From contig NZ_LMIV01000001.1 in NCBI RefSeq assembly GCF_001428865.1, forward strand, positions 1,921,997-1,985,996: a stretch of DNA of 64,000 nucleotides, read 5' to 3'. This DNA comes from Sphingomonas sp. Root241 (GTDB lineage: Bacteria > Pseudomonadota > Alphaproteobacteria > Sphingomonadales > Sphingomonadaceae). How positions within the stretch are numbered: position 1 is the first letter of the stretch; each line of letters starts with the position of its first letter. The notes beneath the pieces were generated by a model. The model searched no databases. It was not told the DNA's origin and saw nothing but the letters and a program-made list of their open reading frames with translations. Of the stretch, positions 25,630-35,152 are shown in pieces. The translations under genes were made by a program, and so were the position numbers.

Positions 25630-25895
25630 GCGAGCTTCCCTACGCCCCCCGCCCCCCGATTGTCAGCCCGACTGGGCACGATATCCCGAAGTCCGGGCCG
25701 GCTCCGTTCCCTTGCGATGTAGGATTTCGTCTGCTTGCCTGATCGCCGGCCGCCGCCCGCTCTTTGACTCCGTCGATCCCCTTCCGTTGCGCGCGCAACT
25801 AAATTTCCTACTCGCGTAACTTCATTGCCGATTCGCCGTGCAAACCGTGAAATTGCGCGCGCCAAATCCAACAACACGCGCCCGCGACTCAGCCC

Positions 25896-27392
25896 TCAAT
25901 ACGCCTCGTGCGCGAGGTCGCTGAACTTGGTGAACTGCCGGTCGAAGCGCATGTGCACCGATCCTGTCGCGCCGTGGCGCTGCTTGGCGATGATCACGGT
26001 CGCCTTGTTCGCCACTTCGAGCTGCTTGGCCTGCCATGCCTCATACGCCATCCGCTCCTCGGCGGTCTCGGTGCCGTCCGGGACCTTCGTCGGCGCCTTG
26101 AAGTCGTGATAATATTCGTCGCGGTAGACGAACAGCACGATGTCCGCGTCCTGCTCGATCGATCCCGATTCACGCAGATCCGAAAGCTGCGGCCTCTTGT
26201 CCTCGCGGCTCTCCACCGCGCGGCTCAACTGGGAGAGCGCCAGCACCGGCACGTTGAGTTCCTTGGCCAGCGTCTTGAGCCCGCGGCTGATCTCCGAGAT
26301 TTCCTGCACGCGGCCGTCGCCCGATGCCTTGGCGCTGCCGGTCAGCAGCTGCAGGTAATCGACGATCACCATCCCGATCTTGTGCTGGCGCTTCATCCGC
26401 CGGGCGCGGGTGCGCAAGGCCGCGATGGTCAGGCCCGGCGTGTCGTCGATGAACAAGGGCAGCCGCTCCAGATCGCCCGCCGCCCGCGCGAATTTCTGGA
26501 ATTCGGCATGGCTGATCTGCCCGGTGCGCAGTTTCTCCGAGACGACCTCGGCCTGCTCGGAAAGGATACGCATCGCCAGCTGGTCGGCCGACATTTCGAG
26601 GCTGAAGAACGCGACCGGCGCCCCGATCGACTTCTCCTCGGGGATGCCTGCTTCGAGATCGTCGGCCCAGCGCTTGGCGGCGTTGAACGCTATGTTGGTC
26701 GCGAGCGAGGTCTTGCCCATGCCCGGGCGGCCGGCGAGGATCAGCAGGTCCGACCGGTTGAACCCGCCGGTCGAGGCGTTGAGGTCGCTGAGCCCGGTTG
26801 TGACCCCCGAGATGCCGCCGCCCGAGTTCATCGCCTTCTCGGCCTGGCGCACCGCCAGCGTCGCCGCCCGGGTGAAGCTCTTGAGGCCCGCGTCCGAATC
26901 GCCCTTCTCGGCGACTTCGTAGAGCTTCATCTCCGCCTGCTCGATCTGCTTGGCCGGATTGATGTCCTGGCTCGTGTCGAGCGCGCCGTCGACGAGATCG
27001 CGCCCCACCGTCACCAGCGCGCGCAGCATCGCGAGGTCGTAGATCTGGTCGGCGAACGAGCGCGCGCCGATCAGGCTCGCCGGGTTGCCGGTGAGCTGCG
27101 CCAGATAGGCCGGGCCGCCGACTTCCTTCATCGCCGGATCGGCGGCGAACAGTGGCCGCAGCGTCACCGGCGTGGCGAGCCGGTTGTCGCCCACCATCGC
27201 GGCGATCGCTTCGTAGATCCGCCCGTGCAACGGCTCGAAGAAATGCTCCGGGCGCAGTTTTTGGAGCACGTCCTCCGCCACGCGATTGTCGATCATCATC
27301 GCGCCGAGAAGCGCCGCCTCGGCCTCGATATTCTGGGGCAGGCTGACGCCTTCGGGGGTCTCGGGTGCGGGAAAGGGAATCGGTTGTGCCAT
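25896..27392 (-). CDS. dnaB: replicative DNA helicase DnaB
   Basis: The hexameric 5'-3' replication helicase. The N-terminal primase-interacting domain (LPQNIEAEAALLGAMM, 18-33) is followed by the RecA-like motor: Walker A GRPGMGKTS (221-229), Walker B GMVIVDYLQLL, and the Arg-finger region KELNVPVLALSQLSR. The ATG at 27392 has GAGG just upstream; the frame extends 12 residues further but without support. It is 498 residues, with no intein. Confidence 0.96.
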   Translation of the reverse strand: MAQPIPFPAPETPEGVSLPQNIEAEAALLGAMMIDNRVAEDVLQKLRPEHFFEPLHGRIYEAIAAMVGDNRLATPVTLRPLFAADPAMKEVGGPAYLAQLTGNPASLIGARSFADQIYDLAMLRALVTVGRDLVDGALDTSQDINPAKQIEQAEMKLYEVAEKGDSDAGLKSFTRAATLAVRQAEKAMNSGGGISGVTTGLSDLNASTGGFNRSDLLILAGRPGMGKTSLATNIAFNAAKRWADDLEAGIPEEKSIGAPVAFFSLEMSADQLAMRILSEQAEVVSEKLRTGQISHAEFQKFARAAGDLERLPLFIDDTPGLTIAALRTRARRMKRQHKIGMVIVDYLQLLTGSAKASGDGRVQEISEISRGLKTLAKELNVPVLALSQLSRAVESREDKRPQLSDLRESGSIEQDADIVLFVYRDEYYHDFKAPTKVPDGTETAEERMAYEAWQAKQLEVANKATVIIAKQRHGATGSVHMRFDRQFTKFSDLAHEAY

Positions 27393-27473
27393 CTGACCTC
27401 TAGTCGCGCAGGCGGTGCCCCGCTTCAACCGTCGCGCTTGTGAATAACGGGCATGAGCGGATAGGAGCCGTCA

Positions 27474-27956
27474 ATGGCCGATCCGCGCATCATAGACGTG
27501 ACGCTCGACGAACGCACGATCCTGTGGCGCTCGGCCGATATCGAGCAGGAGCGCCGCATCGCGATCTTCGACCTGCTCGAGGAGAACCATTTCGCTCCCC
27601 AGCGCAAGCACCCCGACGGCTATGCGGGGCCCTACAAGCTCCACCTCCGCGTCGAGGAGGGCCGGCTGGCGCTGGAGATCCACCGCGCCGACGATTCGCA
27701 CCTAGAAACGCTGGTGCTCGGCCTCGCCCGCTTCCGCCGCCCGATCCGCGACTATTTCGCGATCTGCGACAGCTATTACCAGGCGATCCGCAACGCCTCG
27801 CCCGCGCAGATCGAGACGATCGACATGGCCCGCCGCGGAGTACACAATCAGTCGGCCGAGCTGCTGATGGAACGGCTCGAAGGCAAGATCGACCTGGATT
27901 TCGACACCGCACGCCGCCTGTTCACGCTGATCTGCGTGCTGCACATCAAGGGATAA
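27474..27956 (+). CDS. UPF0262 family protein
   Basis: A 160-residue soluble protein: ERRIAIFDLLEENHF (26-40), then YKLHLRVEEGRLALEI, FRRPIRDYFAICDSYYQAIR and MARRGVHNQS. These blocks define UPF0262, an alphaproteobacterial family of unknown function. The start is 81 bases from the divergent dnaB start. Confidence 0.88.
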   Translation: MADPRIIDVTLDERTILWRSADIEQERRIAIFDLLEENHFAPQRKHPDGYAGPYKLHLRVEEGRLALEIHRADDSHLETLVLGLARFRRPIRDYFAICDSYYQAIRNASPAQIETIDMARRGVHNQSAELLMERLEGKIDLDFDTARRLFTLICVLHIKG

Positions 27957-27997
27957 ACGACGGCTACGGCTGGGGCAGGCCGATCGAGGGGGACGAG

Positions 27998-28561
27998 ATG
28001 CTGATTTCAGACGCACAGCGAGATATTGGGCGTGCCTATGTCGGGGGCGGCCCCGGCGTTATGGTCTCGGCGCTCATCTGGTTCGTCGCCGCATTCGTCC
28101 AGCACAGCCAGGGGACCGGCGCCGCGTTCGCCGTCCTGTTCTTCGGCGGCATGGTCATCTTCCCGGCTTCCAAGCTGATTGCACGCCTTGCGTTTCACAG
28201 GGACAATGAATCGCCGAACAATCCGCTCGGCATGACCGCGCTGGAAAGCACCATCGCGATGATTGGCGGGCTTCTCGCTGCCTGGCTCTTCCTGCCATCG
28301 CAGCCAGGATTGGTTTTCCCGCTCGCCGCGATCGCAGTCGGCACGCATTATGCGGTCTTCAAGACGGTCTATGGCGATCGTCTGTTTTGGGCGCTCGGCG
28401 GCATCGTCACTGCAATCGGGCTGTTCGACATCTTTGCCGCACCGCTGCAGGGCGCCGTGGCATTGCTGGTTGCGATCACCGAACTCGCCTTCGGAATCCT
28501 CCTGACGGCCCGCGCGCTGCGCCCGGACATGGGCGCACGTACTGGCCGTTCACGCGCCTGA
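27998..28561 (+). CDS. DUF7010-like integral membrane protein
   Basis: From ATG 27998 (GAGGGGGA upstream) a 187-residue protein: a short polar head MLISDAQRDIGRAYVGGGPGVMVSALIW, then six to seven hydrophobic segments separated by very short loops. The YVGGGPGVMVSALIW opening matches what I recall of DUF7010. No function is known. The longer open frame upstream runs antisense or out of frame through the UPF0262 gene and was discarded. Confidence 0.7.
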   Translation: MLISDAQRDIGRAYVGGGPGVMVSALIWFVAAFVQHSQGTGAAFAVLFFGGMVIFPASKLIARLAFHRDNESPNNPLGMTALESTIAMIGGLLAAWLFLPSQPGLVFPLAAIAVGTHYAVFKTVYGDRLFWALGGIVTAIGLFDIFAAPLQGAVALLVAITELAFGILLTARALRPDMGARTGRSRA

Positions 28562-28579
28562 CGGGTAGAGACTCGACAT

Positions 28580-29017
28580 ATGAACGAAAACGCACCTGCA
28601 TTGATCGAAGCCGCTCGCGTGGCGGCGAAGAACGCCTATGCGCCGTATTCGAACTTCGCGGTCGGCGCGGCGGTGCTGCTCAGCGACGGCAGCATCGTCA
28701 CGGGCGCCAATTTCGAGAATGCGAGCTACGGCCTCTCGCTCTGCGCCGAGACCGTGGCGCTGGCGACGGTCAACGCCCAGGGCCGCTTCCGCGAGGTGGT
28801 GGCGATCGGCGTGATCGGCGGCCGGATGGGCCATGCCGACACCGCACCGGTGAGTCCCTGCGGCCGCTGCCGTCAGGTCATCAACGAGGCGGCGCAGGTC
28901 GGCGGCCGGGACATTCCCGTCCATTGCGGCGGCGCAGCGGGCGACGAGATCGCCACCTACAAGCTCTCCGAACTCCTCCCCCACGCCTTCGGCCCCGCCG
29001 ATCTCGGACTCGCTTGA
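28580..29017 (+). CDS. cdd: cytidine deaminase
   Basis: Hydrolytic deamination of cytidine and deoxycytidine in pyrimidine salvage. The 145-residue homotetrameric type shows the zinc site Cys55-Ala-Glu57 (SLCAET) and Cys94-x2-Cys97 (SPCGRC), plus NFENASYG for ribose binding. It lies 18 bases downstream of the membrane protein gene. dCTP deaminase, another pyrimidine salvage enzyme, is 2 kb away on the same strand. Confidence 0.94.
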   Translation: MNENAPALIEAARVAAKNAYAPYSNFAVGAAVLLSDGSIVTGANFENASYGLSLCAETVALATVNAQGRFREVVAIGVIGGRMGHADTAPVSPCGRCRQVINEAAQVGGRDIPVHCGGAAGDEIATYKLSELLPHAFGPADLGLA

Positions 29018-29073
29018 GCCGGCTTGCCAAGGGTTCCGCCGGCTGCTCTGGTAGCGCTAACGGAGGAGATGCC

Positions 29074-31029
29074 ATGAAGACGACGTACCGGAGCGCGCTC
29101 GCGCTGCCGATCCTGCTCGCCACGCCCGCATTCGCACAGGATGCCCTGCTTCTCCATCCGATGTTCCAGGATCATGGCGTGCTTCAGCGCGATCGGCCGA
29201 TCGCGGTGTGGGGCGATGCCGCGGCGGGCGAACGCGTGGAAGTGACGCTGGGAAGCCGGAAGGTGCTGACGCGCGCCGACAAGGACGGGCATTGGCGCAC
29301 CGATCTTCCATCGATGCCCGCGGGCGGCCCGTACACGCTTTCGGCAGCCACGCGCGGCGGCAAGAGCCAGCGTGCCGAGGACATCATGATCGGCGACGTC
29401 TGGCTCTGCTCGGGCCAGTCGAACATGGAATATCCGGTCAGCGGCGTGCTCGGCGCGGCGGGCGAGATCGGCAAGGCGAACGATCCCGATCTGCGACTGA
29501 TGACGATCGAGAAGAAGACCAGCCTCAGCCCCGAGCGCCAGTTCCCCACGCCGGTCCAGTGGCAGCGGACCACGCCCGACGCGGTTCGCGAATTCTCTGC
29601 GGCTTGCTATTTCATGGCTCGCGATCTGCGCGCGTCGCAAAAGGTGCCGATGGGACTGATCGATGCGACCTGGGGCGGCACCGCGATCGATGCCTGGCGC
29701 CCCGAAAGCGCGCTGGCAAAGGATCCGGCCGCCGCACAGGACCTCGCGCTTTTCCGCGTCTATCGCGCCGACGCGGCCGAGGCGAGCAAGCAGTTCGGCG
29801 AGCGCTGGATGGCCTGGTATCGCGGCAAATCGGGCGATGTTGCCGGCACCGAGCCGTGGCAGGCCGATGCGCCGGGCGAGTGGCGTGCTTTGCCGTCGTT
29901 CGATGCCTGGGAGAAATGGGGCGTCGCCGAGCTGGCGCAGTATAATGGCATGCTCTGGTACCGCACCGAAGTGACGCTCACCGCCGAGCAGGCCGCTAAA
30001 AGCGCGACGCTCGCGCTCGGCCCCGCCGACGATATGGACGCAAGCTTCGTCAACGGCGTGCCGGTGGGCGTGACCTATGCCTGGGGCGTGCCGCGGCTCT
30101 ACGCACTCGCGCCGGGCACGCTCGAGGCCGGCCGCAACGTCATCGCCGTCGGCGTGCTCGATACCTGGGCCGAGGGAGGGCTGCTCGGCACCGCCGACCA
30201 GCGCGCGATCCGCTTCGCCGACGGCACCAGCGTGCCGCTGGCGGGCCCCGAAGGCTGGCGCTGGCGCCGTGCCCCCGCCGGCGTGGACGATCCGCCGCAC
30301 GCGCCGTGGGAGGCGATCGCCGGCTTTTCGGGGATCTACAATGCGATGATCGCCCCGATCGGGCCCTATGGCCTGCGCGGCGCCGCCTGGTACCAGGGGG
30401 AAGCGAATGCCGGCTCGCCCGACGGCTATGCGGAGAAGCTCGGCAGCATGATGGCGGCGTGGCGCGGTCAGTTCGGCAAGCCCGACCTGCCCTTCCTCGT
30501 CGCCCAGCTCTCGGCCTGGGGTCCGCGCGTGCCCAAGCCGGTCGAGAGCGGCTTTTCGCAGATCCGCGACGAGCAGCGCCAGGCCGTCGCCGCCGATGCC
30601 CATGCCGCGCTCGCCGTCACGATCGATCTCGGCGACGTCGTCGACATCCACCCTGCCAACAAGCTCGATGTCGGCCACCGCCTCGCTCGCGGTGCCGAGG
30701 CGCTGACCTATGGCGGCAAGGCCTCGCCTTCGGGCGCCTGGCCGGTCGAGGCGCGTTACGAGGGCGCGGTCGTGCGCGTCCGCTTCACTGGCGCCGACAA
30801 CGGGCTGGTGACCTACAGCGCTGCGCAGCCGATCGGCTTCGAACTCTGTGGAACCGCTCCCGGCAGCTGCCGCTTCGCCACGGCCACACTCGCAGGAAGC
30901 GACGTGCTGGTCGCGGTGGGCACCGGCTCCGCCGATCGCGTGCGCTTCTGCTGGGGCGACAGCCCGATCTGCAATCTCTACGACGGCACCGGCCTCCCCG
31001 CGACGCCGTTCGAACTCCCCGTTCGTTAG
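29074..31029 (+). CDS. exported sialate O-acetylesterase-like SGNH esterase
   Basis: A 651-residue exported enzyme: signal peptide [22 protein letters not shown], then a sandwich domain, then the split SGNH hydrolase core. Nucleophile Ser116 is in CSGQSNME, and the conserved GTAIDAW and AAWYQGEAN blocks and the Asp-His pair in [15 protein letters not shown] complete it. A jelly-roll insert (about 295-370) is typical of sialate O-acetylesterases and of acetyl-xylan or pectin esterases in polysaccharide loci. Deacetylation of plant or bacterial glycans in the periplasm is likely. GGAGGAG precedes the ATG. Confidence 0.88.
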   Translation: MKTTYRSALALPILLATPAFAQDALLLHPMFQDHGVLQRDRPIAVWGDAAAGERVEVTLGSRKVLTRADKDGHWRTDLPSMPAGGPYTLSAATRGGKSQRAEDIMIGDVWLCSGQSNMEYPVSGVLGAAGEIGKANDPDLRLMTIEKKTSLSPERQFPTPVQWQRTTPDAVREFSAACYFMARDLRASQKVPMGLIDATWGGTAIDAWRPESALAKDPAAAQDLALFRVYRADAAEASKQFGERWMAWYRGKSGDVAGTEPWQADAPGEWRALPSFDAWEKWGVAELAQYNGMLWYRTEVTLTAEQAAKSATLALGPADDMDASFVNGVPVGVTYAWGVPRLYALAPGTLEAGRNVIAVGVLDTWAEGGLLGTADQRAIRFADGTSVPLAGPEGWRWRRAPAGVDDPPHAPWEAIAGFSGIYNAMIAPIGPYGLRGAAWYQGEANAGSPDGYAEKLGSMMAAWRGQFGKPDLPFLVAQLSAWGPRVPKPVESGFSQIRDEQRQAVAADAHAALAVTIDLGDVVDIHPANKLDVGHRLARGAEALTYGGKASPSGAWPVEARYEGAVVRVRFTGADNGLVTYSAAQPIGFELCGTAPGSCRFATATLAGSDVLVAVGTGSADRVRFCWGDSPICNLYDGTGLPATPFELPVR

Positions 31030-31088
31030 CCCTTGCGGAGCGCCGCGCTTCCCGCGAAACGAATGTCCCACCTCGTCCGGAGCCCCGA

Positions 31089-31640
31089 ATGATCCTTTCC
31101 GACCGCTGGATTCGCGAACATGCCCTCGCCACCGGCATGATCGAGCCGTTCGTCGAGGCGCAGCGGCGCGAGGGCTGCATCAGCTACGGCCTGTCGTCCT
31201 ACGGCTATGACGCGCGCGTCGCCGACGAGTTCAAGATCTTCACCAATGTCGATAGCGCCGTGGTCGATCCCAAGGATTTCGCAGCGAACAGCTTTGTCGA
31301 CCGCAAGACCGACGTGTGCATCATTCCGCCCAACAGCTTCGCGCTGGCGCGTACGGTCGAATATTTCCGCATCCCGCGCGACGTGCTGGTGATCTGCCTC
31401 GGCAAATCGACCTATGCGCGCTGCGGGATCATCGTAAACGTGACCCCGCTCGAGCCTGAATGGGAAGGCCATGTCACGCTCGAATTCTCGAACACCACGC
31501 CGCTCCCGGCGAAGATCTATGCCAATGAGGGCGCCTGCCAGTTCCTCTTTCTCAAGGGCGATCAGCCTTGCGAGACGAGCTATGCCGATCGTGCAGGCAA
31601 ATATATGGGCCAGCGCGGCGTGACCCTGCCGCGGCTGTGA
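31089..31640 (+). CDS. dcd: dCTP deaminase
   Basis: Converts dCTP to dUTP for thymidylate synthesis. The 183-residue trimeric enzyme has [25 protein letters not shown], the catalytic-region [33 protein letters not shown] (about 110-142, with the catalytic Glu in WEGHVTLE), and [10 protein letters not shown]. It follows the esterase by 59 bases. Confidence 0.95.
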   Translation: MILSDRWIREHALATGMIEPFVEAQRREGCISYGLSSYGYDARVADEFKIFTNVDSAVVDPKDFAANSFVDRKTDVCIIPPNSFALARTVEYFRIPRDVLVICLGKSTYARCGIIVNVTPLEPEWEGHVTLEFSNTTPLPAKIYANEGACQFLFLKGDQPCETSYADRAGKYMGQRGVTLPRL

Positions 31641-31664
31641 AGGCACACATTTGATCTAGTTAAG

Positions 31665-31772
31665 GCGTCATCCCGGCCTTGTGCCGGGATCCACCGGGAG
31701 GCGAGCATCAGACTAGAGGCCGAAGGCCATCCGGTGAAGCTCCGTGGACCCGGCACGAGGCCGGGGTGACGG
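31665..31772. repeat. paired inverted palindromes (BIME-like), copy 5
   Basis: Arms 31665-31694 and 31744-31772 have the core CCCGGCCTTGTGCCGGG, and read GTCATCC on one side and GGGTGACGG on the other. The centre is 49 bases. It lies between the converging dcd and TPR genes, where it could act as a two-way terminator. The rest of the gap (to 31833) shows nothing. Confidence 0.85.
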
Positions 31773-31833
31773 TTATAGGGTTGGGCGCGAGCTGTCCTGC
31801 GCCAACAAGAGCGACAATCGCCGCAGTCGGCAA

Positions 31834-32187
31834 TCAGCGCGCGCTGAATTGCACCGCGTCGAGCCGGCGTAGACCGCGCTCCGCGAGCGCATGCGAGCCG
31901 GCGGTCTGATCCGCGCTGATGTCCATCAGCACGTCGTCCTTGCTCAGTACCTTGGTGTAGAGGTTGCGCGCCTCGCCCGTGCGGCCGGTCTTGGCATAGA
32001 CGGCAGCGAGGTTGAGCAGCAGCTCGGGACGGCCTGGATGGATGCGCAGCTCTGTGAGCAGCTTCGATTCGGCCTGCGAATAATCGCCCTGCGCAATCTG
32101 TGTGCTGGCGACGGCGCTGTCCTGCGCCTGAGCCGGGAGTGCCGCGATCAGAGGCGCGGCGGCGAGGACAATGAGACCAATACGCAT
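31834..32187 (-). CDS. exported small TPR protein
   Basis: A 117-residue protein with the signal peptide MRIGLIVLAAAPLIAALPAQAQ. Two tetratricopeptide-like helix pairs follow (YSQAESKLLTELRIHPGRPELLLNLAAVYAKTGRTGEARNLYTKVL). TPR repeats mediate protein contacts; a periplasmic adaptor is likely. The ATG at 32187 has GGAGG five bases upstream, so it is preferred over an earlier in-frame start. Confidence 0.75.
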   Translation of the reverse strand: MRIGLIVLAAAPLIAALPAQAQDSAVASTQIAQGDYSQAESKLLTELRIHPGRPELLLNLAAVYAKTGRTGEARNLYTKVLSKDDVLMDISADQTAGSHALAERGLRRLDAVQFSAR

Positions 32188-32292
32188 GGCATCCTCCACG
32201 AATCATTGCACCACGGTGACTGTTCCGTGACATCTTAATGACTCTTGTGTGACACTTTCGTTGCATATGATCAATTGCGCAGATTGCACGCG

Positions 32293-32325
32293 CAAAAGAA
32301 AAGGCGGCCCCGAAGGACCGCCTTT
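32293..32325 (-). terminator. intrinsic terminator of the tonB-exbB-exbD-exbD operon
   Basis: Read on the minus strand, an 11-bp stem AAAGGCGGTCC / GGGCCGCCTTT with a TTCG loop is followed by TCTTTT. It lies 36 bases after the last exbD stop codon. Confidence 0.9.
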
Positions 32326-32360
32326 CCGAAGTTTCCAGGGCAGCGCCGAAGCGCAGCCGG

Positions 32361-32786
32361 TTAGAAGTCGTTGCGATACTGCTCGTTGCCGACGAAGCCG
32401 AGCTTGCTCACGTTCGCACGCTTGACGATCGCGAGCACGCGATCGACCACGTCGTAACGCGCCTGCGGATCGGGCTGGAAGTGCAGCTCTGGCTCCGGAT
32501 CCTGCTGGAGCGACGCATCCAGATACTGGCGCAGCGTCACATCGTCGATCTGCACGCTGTTCCAGAACACGTTGCCGTTCGCGTCGATGTACAGCTTGTT
32601 CTTCTGCGGCTCCACCGGAGGCGCGGACTGGTTGCTGTTCTGCGGAAGATCGACCTTCACCGCGTGCGTCTGGATCGGGATGGTGATGATGAACATGATG
32701 AGCAGAACGAGCATGACGTCGATCAACGGCGTCGTGTTCAGTTCCATCATCGGCTGGCCGTCTTCCTGGCCACCGCTCATTGCCAT
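32361..32786 (-). CDS. exbD2: ExbD/TolR family protein, second copy
   Basis: A 141-residue inner-membrane proton-channel subunit: MMELNTTPLIDVMLVLLIMFIIT with the proton-path Asp of PLIDVML in the single transmembrane helix. The periplasmic ferredoxin-like domain follows (KLYIDANGNVFWNSVQID ... RYDVVDRVLAIVKRANVSKLGFV). It is the distal gene of tonB-exbB-exbD1-exbD2, 28 bases after the first exbD. A second exbD in this order is also known from Xanthomonas. Confidence 0.92.
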   Translation of the reverse strand: MAMSGGQEDGQPMMELNTTPLIDVMLVLLIMFIITIPIQTHAVKVDLPQNSNQSAPPVEPQKNKLYIDANGNVFWNSVQIDDVTLRQYLDASLQQDPEPELHFQPDPQARYDVVDRVLAIVKRANVSKLGFVGNEQYRNDF

Positions 32787-32814
32787 GTAGAAAACTCCTT
32801 TGAATCGGTCATCG

Positions 32815-33294
32815 TCACATCCGGGTCGTGGTCGCGCCGGGCGGGGGTTCTGAAATGAAGCCCACCTTCACGAAACCAGCCATCTGCATCGTGTAGATCG
32901 TGGCGCCGATGCAGCGATACGGCGTGTTCACGTCGCCGCGGATATGCACTTCGGGAAGCTCGAGACCGGCGGCATTGATGCCGCCCTGGCGATCGATTTC
33001 CTTCTTGAGCTTCTCGACGCCGCGGTCGAGCAGTTCCTGGTGGCTCACCTTGGTCATGCCCCAGTAAACCTGGCACTGCCCGCCGGCGCCCGTCACCGAA
33101 AGCGCCACATTCTCGGGCTTGGTGGTGGTCGGTTCGAACTGCACCTTGGGAAGTGCGAGATCGATCGTCTGGATCACCACGGGAACGGCGATCAGGAAGA
33201 TGATCAGGAGCACCAGCATCACGTCCACCATCGGGGTCGTGTTGATGTCCGACATCGGTGCGTCGTCGCCGCTTTCGCCTACGCTCATCGCCAT
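32815..33294 (-). CDS. exbD1: ExbD/TolR family protein, first copy
   Basis: A 159-residue proton-channel subunit with INTTPMVDVMLVLLIIFLIAVPVV (Asp in PMVDVML). Its longer periplasmic domain contains Cys residues (GQCQVYWG, YRCIGATI) that could form a disulfide, unlike the second copy. With ExbB it converts proton flow into movement of TonB. It is 90 bases after exbB. Confidence 0.93.
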   Translation of the reverse strand: MAMSVGESGDDAPMSDINTTPMVDVMLVLLIIFLIAVPVVIQTIDLALPKVQFEPTTTKPENVALSVTGAGGQCQVYWGMTKVSHQELLDRGVEKLKKEIDRQGGINAAGLELPEVHIRGDVNTPYRCIGATIYTMQMAGFVKVGFISEPPPGATTTRM

Positions 33295-33384
33295 TGGGCG
33301 CTATCCTATCCTTCTATCCCGCCGCAGGGTCTTGGCCTGCGGCGAAGGGCCGCGCGCGGAGACGCGCGGCCCGATGCGTTCAGC

Positions 33385-34176
33385 TTATGCGCGGGTCTGC
33401 ACGCCACCGGCCTGGCCGGCGGTCGTGGTGGTGCCGGCCGGCTTGGCGCCGGTTGCCGGAGCGCCGACCTTCTTGACTTCGGGGCGGACGCGGCCGTCCG
33501 AAGCCAGGAAGCCGAGCACGTCGTTCGAGAACGCGTTCAGATTCTCCGCGATCGCCTTGTTGCGGCGCTGCAGGAAGTTGTACGCGAGCACGGCGGGAAC
33601 CGCGACGACCAGACCGAGCGCGGTCATGATCAGCGCCTCGCCGACCGGGCCGGCGACGGCGTCGATCGATGCCTGACCTGCCGCACCGATCTTGATCAGC
33701 GCGCGGTAGATGCCGATGACGGTACCGAACAGGCCGATGAACGGCGCGGTGGCGCCGGTCGTCGCGAGGAACGCGAGACCGCCGTTGAGCGACGAGTTGA
33801 TCGTCGCTTCCGAGCGGGCGAGCGAGCCGTGCAGCCAGTCATGGGCCTCGACGGGATCGGTGAGCTCCTTGTACTGCTCCTGGGCCTGCAGGCCGTCGTC
33901 GACGATCTGGCGATAGGCCGAGTTCTTCTCGAGCTTCGCCGCGCCTTCGCGCAGGCTGTTCGACGACCAGAAGCCGGCGCGGACGCGCTTGGCCTGGTTC
34001 ATGATCTTCTGCTGCTCGAACAGCTTGGTGAACAGGATGTAGAGCGAGACGAAGAGCATCAGCACCAGGATGCCGAACACCGTCTGGGAGATGAGGCCGC
34101 CCTCACGGAGCGCGGGGAGCAGGCCGTACGGGTTTTCGCCCTTGGGCGCCGCAGCGGCGAGAATGGTGGTGAGCAT
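33385..34176 (-). CDS. exbB: MotA/TolQ/ExbB proton channel protein
   Basis: A 263-residue inner-membrane protein with three transmembrane segments: residues ~30-50, then a long cytoplasmic loop, then ~135-160 (ATTGATAPFIGLFGTVIGIY) and ~172-200 (GEALIMTALGLVVAVPAVLAYN). The conserved GLFGTVIGI and ALIMTALGLVVAVPA blocks form the pentamer channel. An Ala/Thr/Gly-rich tail follows. It pairs with the two downstream ExbD proteins. Confidence 0.94.
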   Translation of the reverse strand: MLTTILAAAAPKGENPYGLLPALREGGLISQTVFGILVLMLFVSLYILFTKLFEQQKIMNQAKRVRAGFWSSNSLREGAAKLEKNSAYRQIVDDGLQAQEQYKELTDPVEAHDWLHGSLARSEATINSSLNGGLAFLATTGATAPFIGLFGTVIGIYRALIKIGAAGQASIDAVAGPVGEALIMTALGLVVAVPAVLAYNFLQRRNKAIAENLNAFSNDVLGFLASDGRVRPEVKKVGAPATGAKPAGTTTTAGQAGGVQTRA

Positions 34177-34253
34177 TGTCGGTTCTTTCCTCTAAATAGA
34201 TAGCGCTTGTTCCACACTCCGGCGCGCCGGGGAGCGGCGCGCCGGCCACTCAA

Positions 34254-34931
34254 TCAGTTCTTCGGCAGTTCCCAGCGGAAGCGGCTGGCAAACGTCGCCG
34301 GGATCTTGTTCCCGCCAGCGTCTTCTGCAGGCGTGAAGCGCGCGCGGCGCCGCAACAGCGAACAGGCAGTGCTGTCGAGAACCGACGAACCGCTGGACGA
34401 CGTGACCTGACAGTCGGTCACCTTGCCGGATGCATCGACCGCCAGGCGGAAGCCCGTCGTTCCCTGCTGTTCGGCGCGGATGGCGGCCGCCGGATAATCG
34501 TCGTTGGTCACCCAGCTGCCCGGAGGCGTGCGGGGCTTGAGCGGCTTTGCGATGCGCGGCGGTGCCGGCGGCTGCGGCGGCGCGGGAGGCGCAGGCGGAG
34601 CCGGCGGCGTGATCGGCGGCGGTGGTGGAATGATCGCGGTGGTCTGCATCGGCGGCGACGGCACCTGGACCTGCACCATAGCCGGCGGCGTCACGACCTG
34701 AGTCGGAGGCGGCGGTACGGGGCTGTCCGGCGGCGGCGGCGGCGGCGGAACCTCCTCGGGCGGGGGCGGCGGCTCTTCGACCTCGAAGGTCTTCAGCTCT
34801 TCCGCCTTCTTTTTGATATATTGGTATGCCAAGCCCGTGACGAAGGCATATCCCATGCCAGCCACGATTATTGCGACGACTACGATCGCAACGAACCGGC
34901 TGCCACTTACATTCCGGTCAGCGTAAGCCAT
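34254..34931 (-). CDS. tonB: energy transducer TonB
   Basis: A 225-residue protein with an N-terminal membrane anchor (FVAIVVVAIIVAGMGYAFVTG, after residue 12). A Pro-rich spacer (residues ~48-130, with EEPPPPPEEVPPPPPPP and PAPPAPPAPPQPPAPP) crosses the periplasm. The TonB C-terminal domain is YPAAAIRAEQQGTTGFRLAVDASGKVTDCQVTSSSGS...RRRARFTPAEDAGG. The C-terminal domain contacts the TonB boxes of outer-membrane receptors. It is the first gene of the operon, 77 bases before exbB. Confidence 0.93.
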   Translation of the reverse strand: MAYADRNVSGSRFVAIVVVAIIVAGMGYAFVTGLAYQYIKKKAEELKTFEVEEPPPPPEEVPPPPPPPDSPVPPPPTQVVTPPAMVQVQVPSPPMQTTAIIPPPPPITPPAPPAPPAPPQPPAPPRIAKPLKPRTPPGSWVTNDDYPAAAIRAEQQGTTGFRLAVDASGKVTDCQVTSSSGSSVLDSTACSLLRRRARFTPAEDAGGNKIPATFASRFRWELPKN

Positions 34932-35152
34932 TCGGCAACGTCACTCCTCTAATCTTGGCGACCCTGAACGCAGGAATGCTCCGCGCACAAGCTCGTCCGC
35001 CGTTCGCTTGCTTGCGTCGGTGCGGCAGAGCGCGAGTCTCTATCGCGGGCATTCCGGGTACGCAAACGCTTTGTCGGACAAACCGCGCCTACCGGCTCCC
35101 GATGACGGAATTATTTCTGTATAAGAATGCCGCGATCCGGTAACGGAAGACT

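Noticed and set aside
34400..34800. Tandem DNA repeat in the middle of tonB
   Set aside because: The repetitive GGCGGC/GGAGGC pattern is the codon signature of the Pro-rich spacer of TonB, not an independent repeat element.
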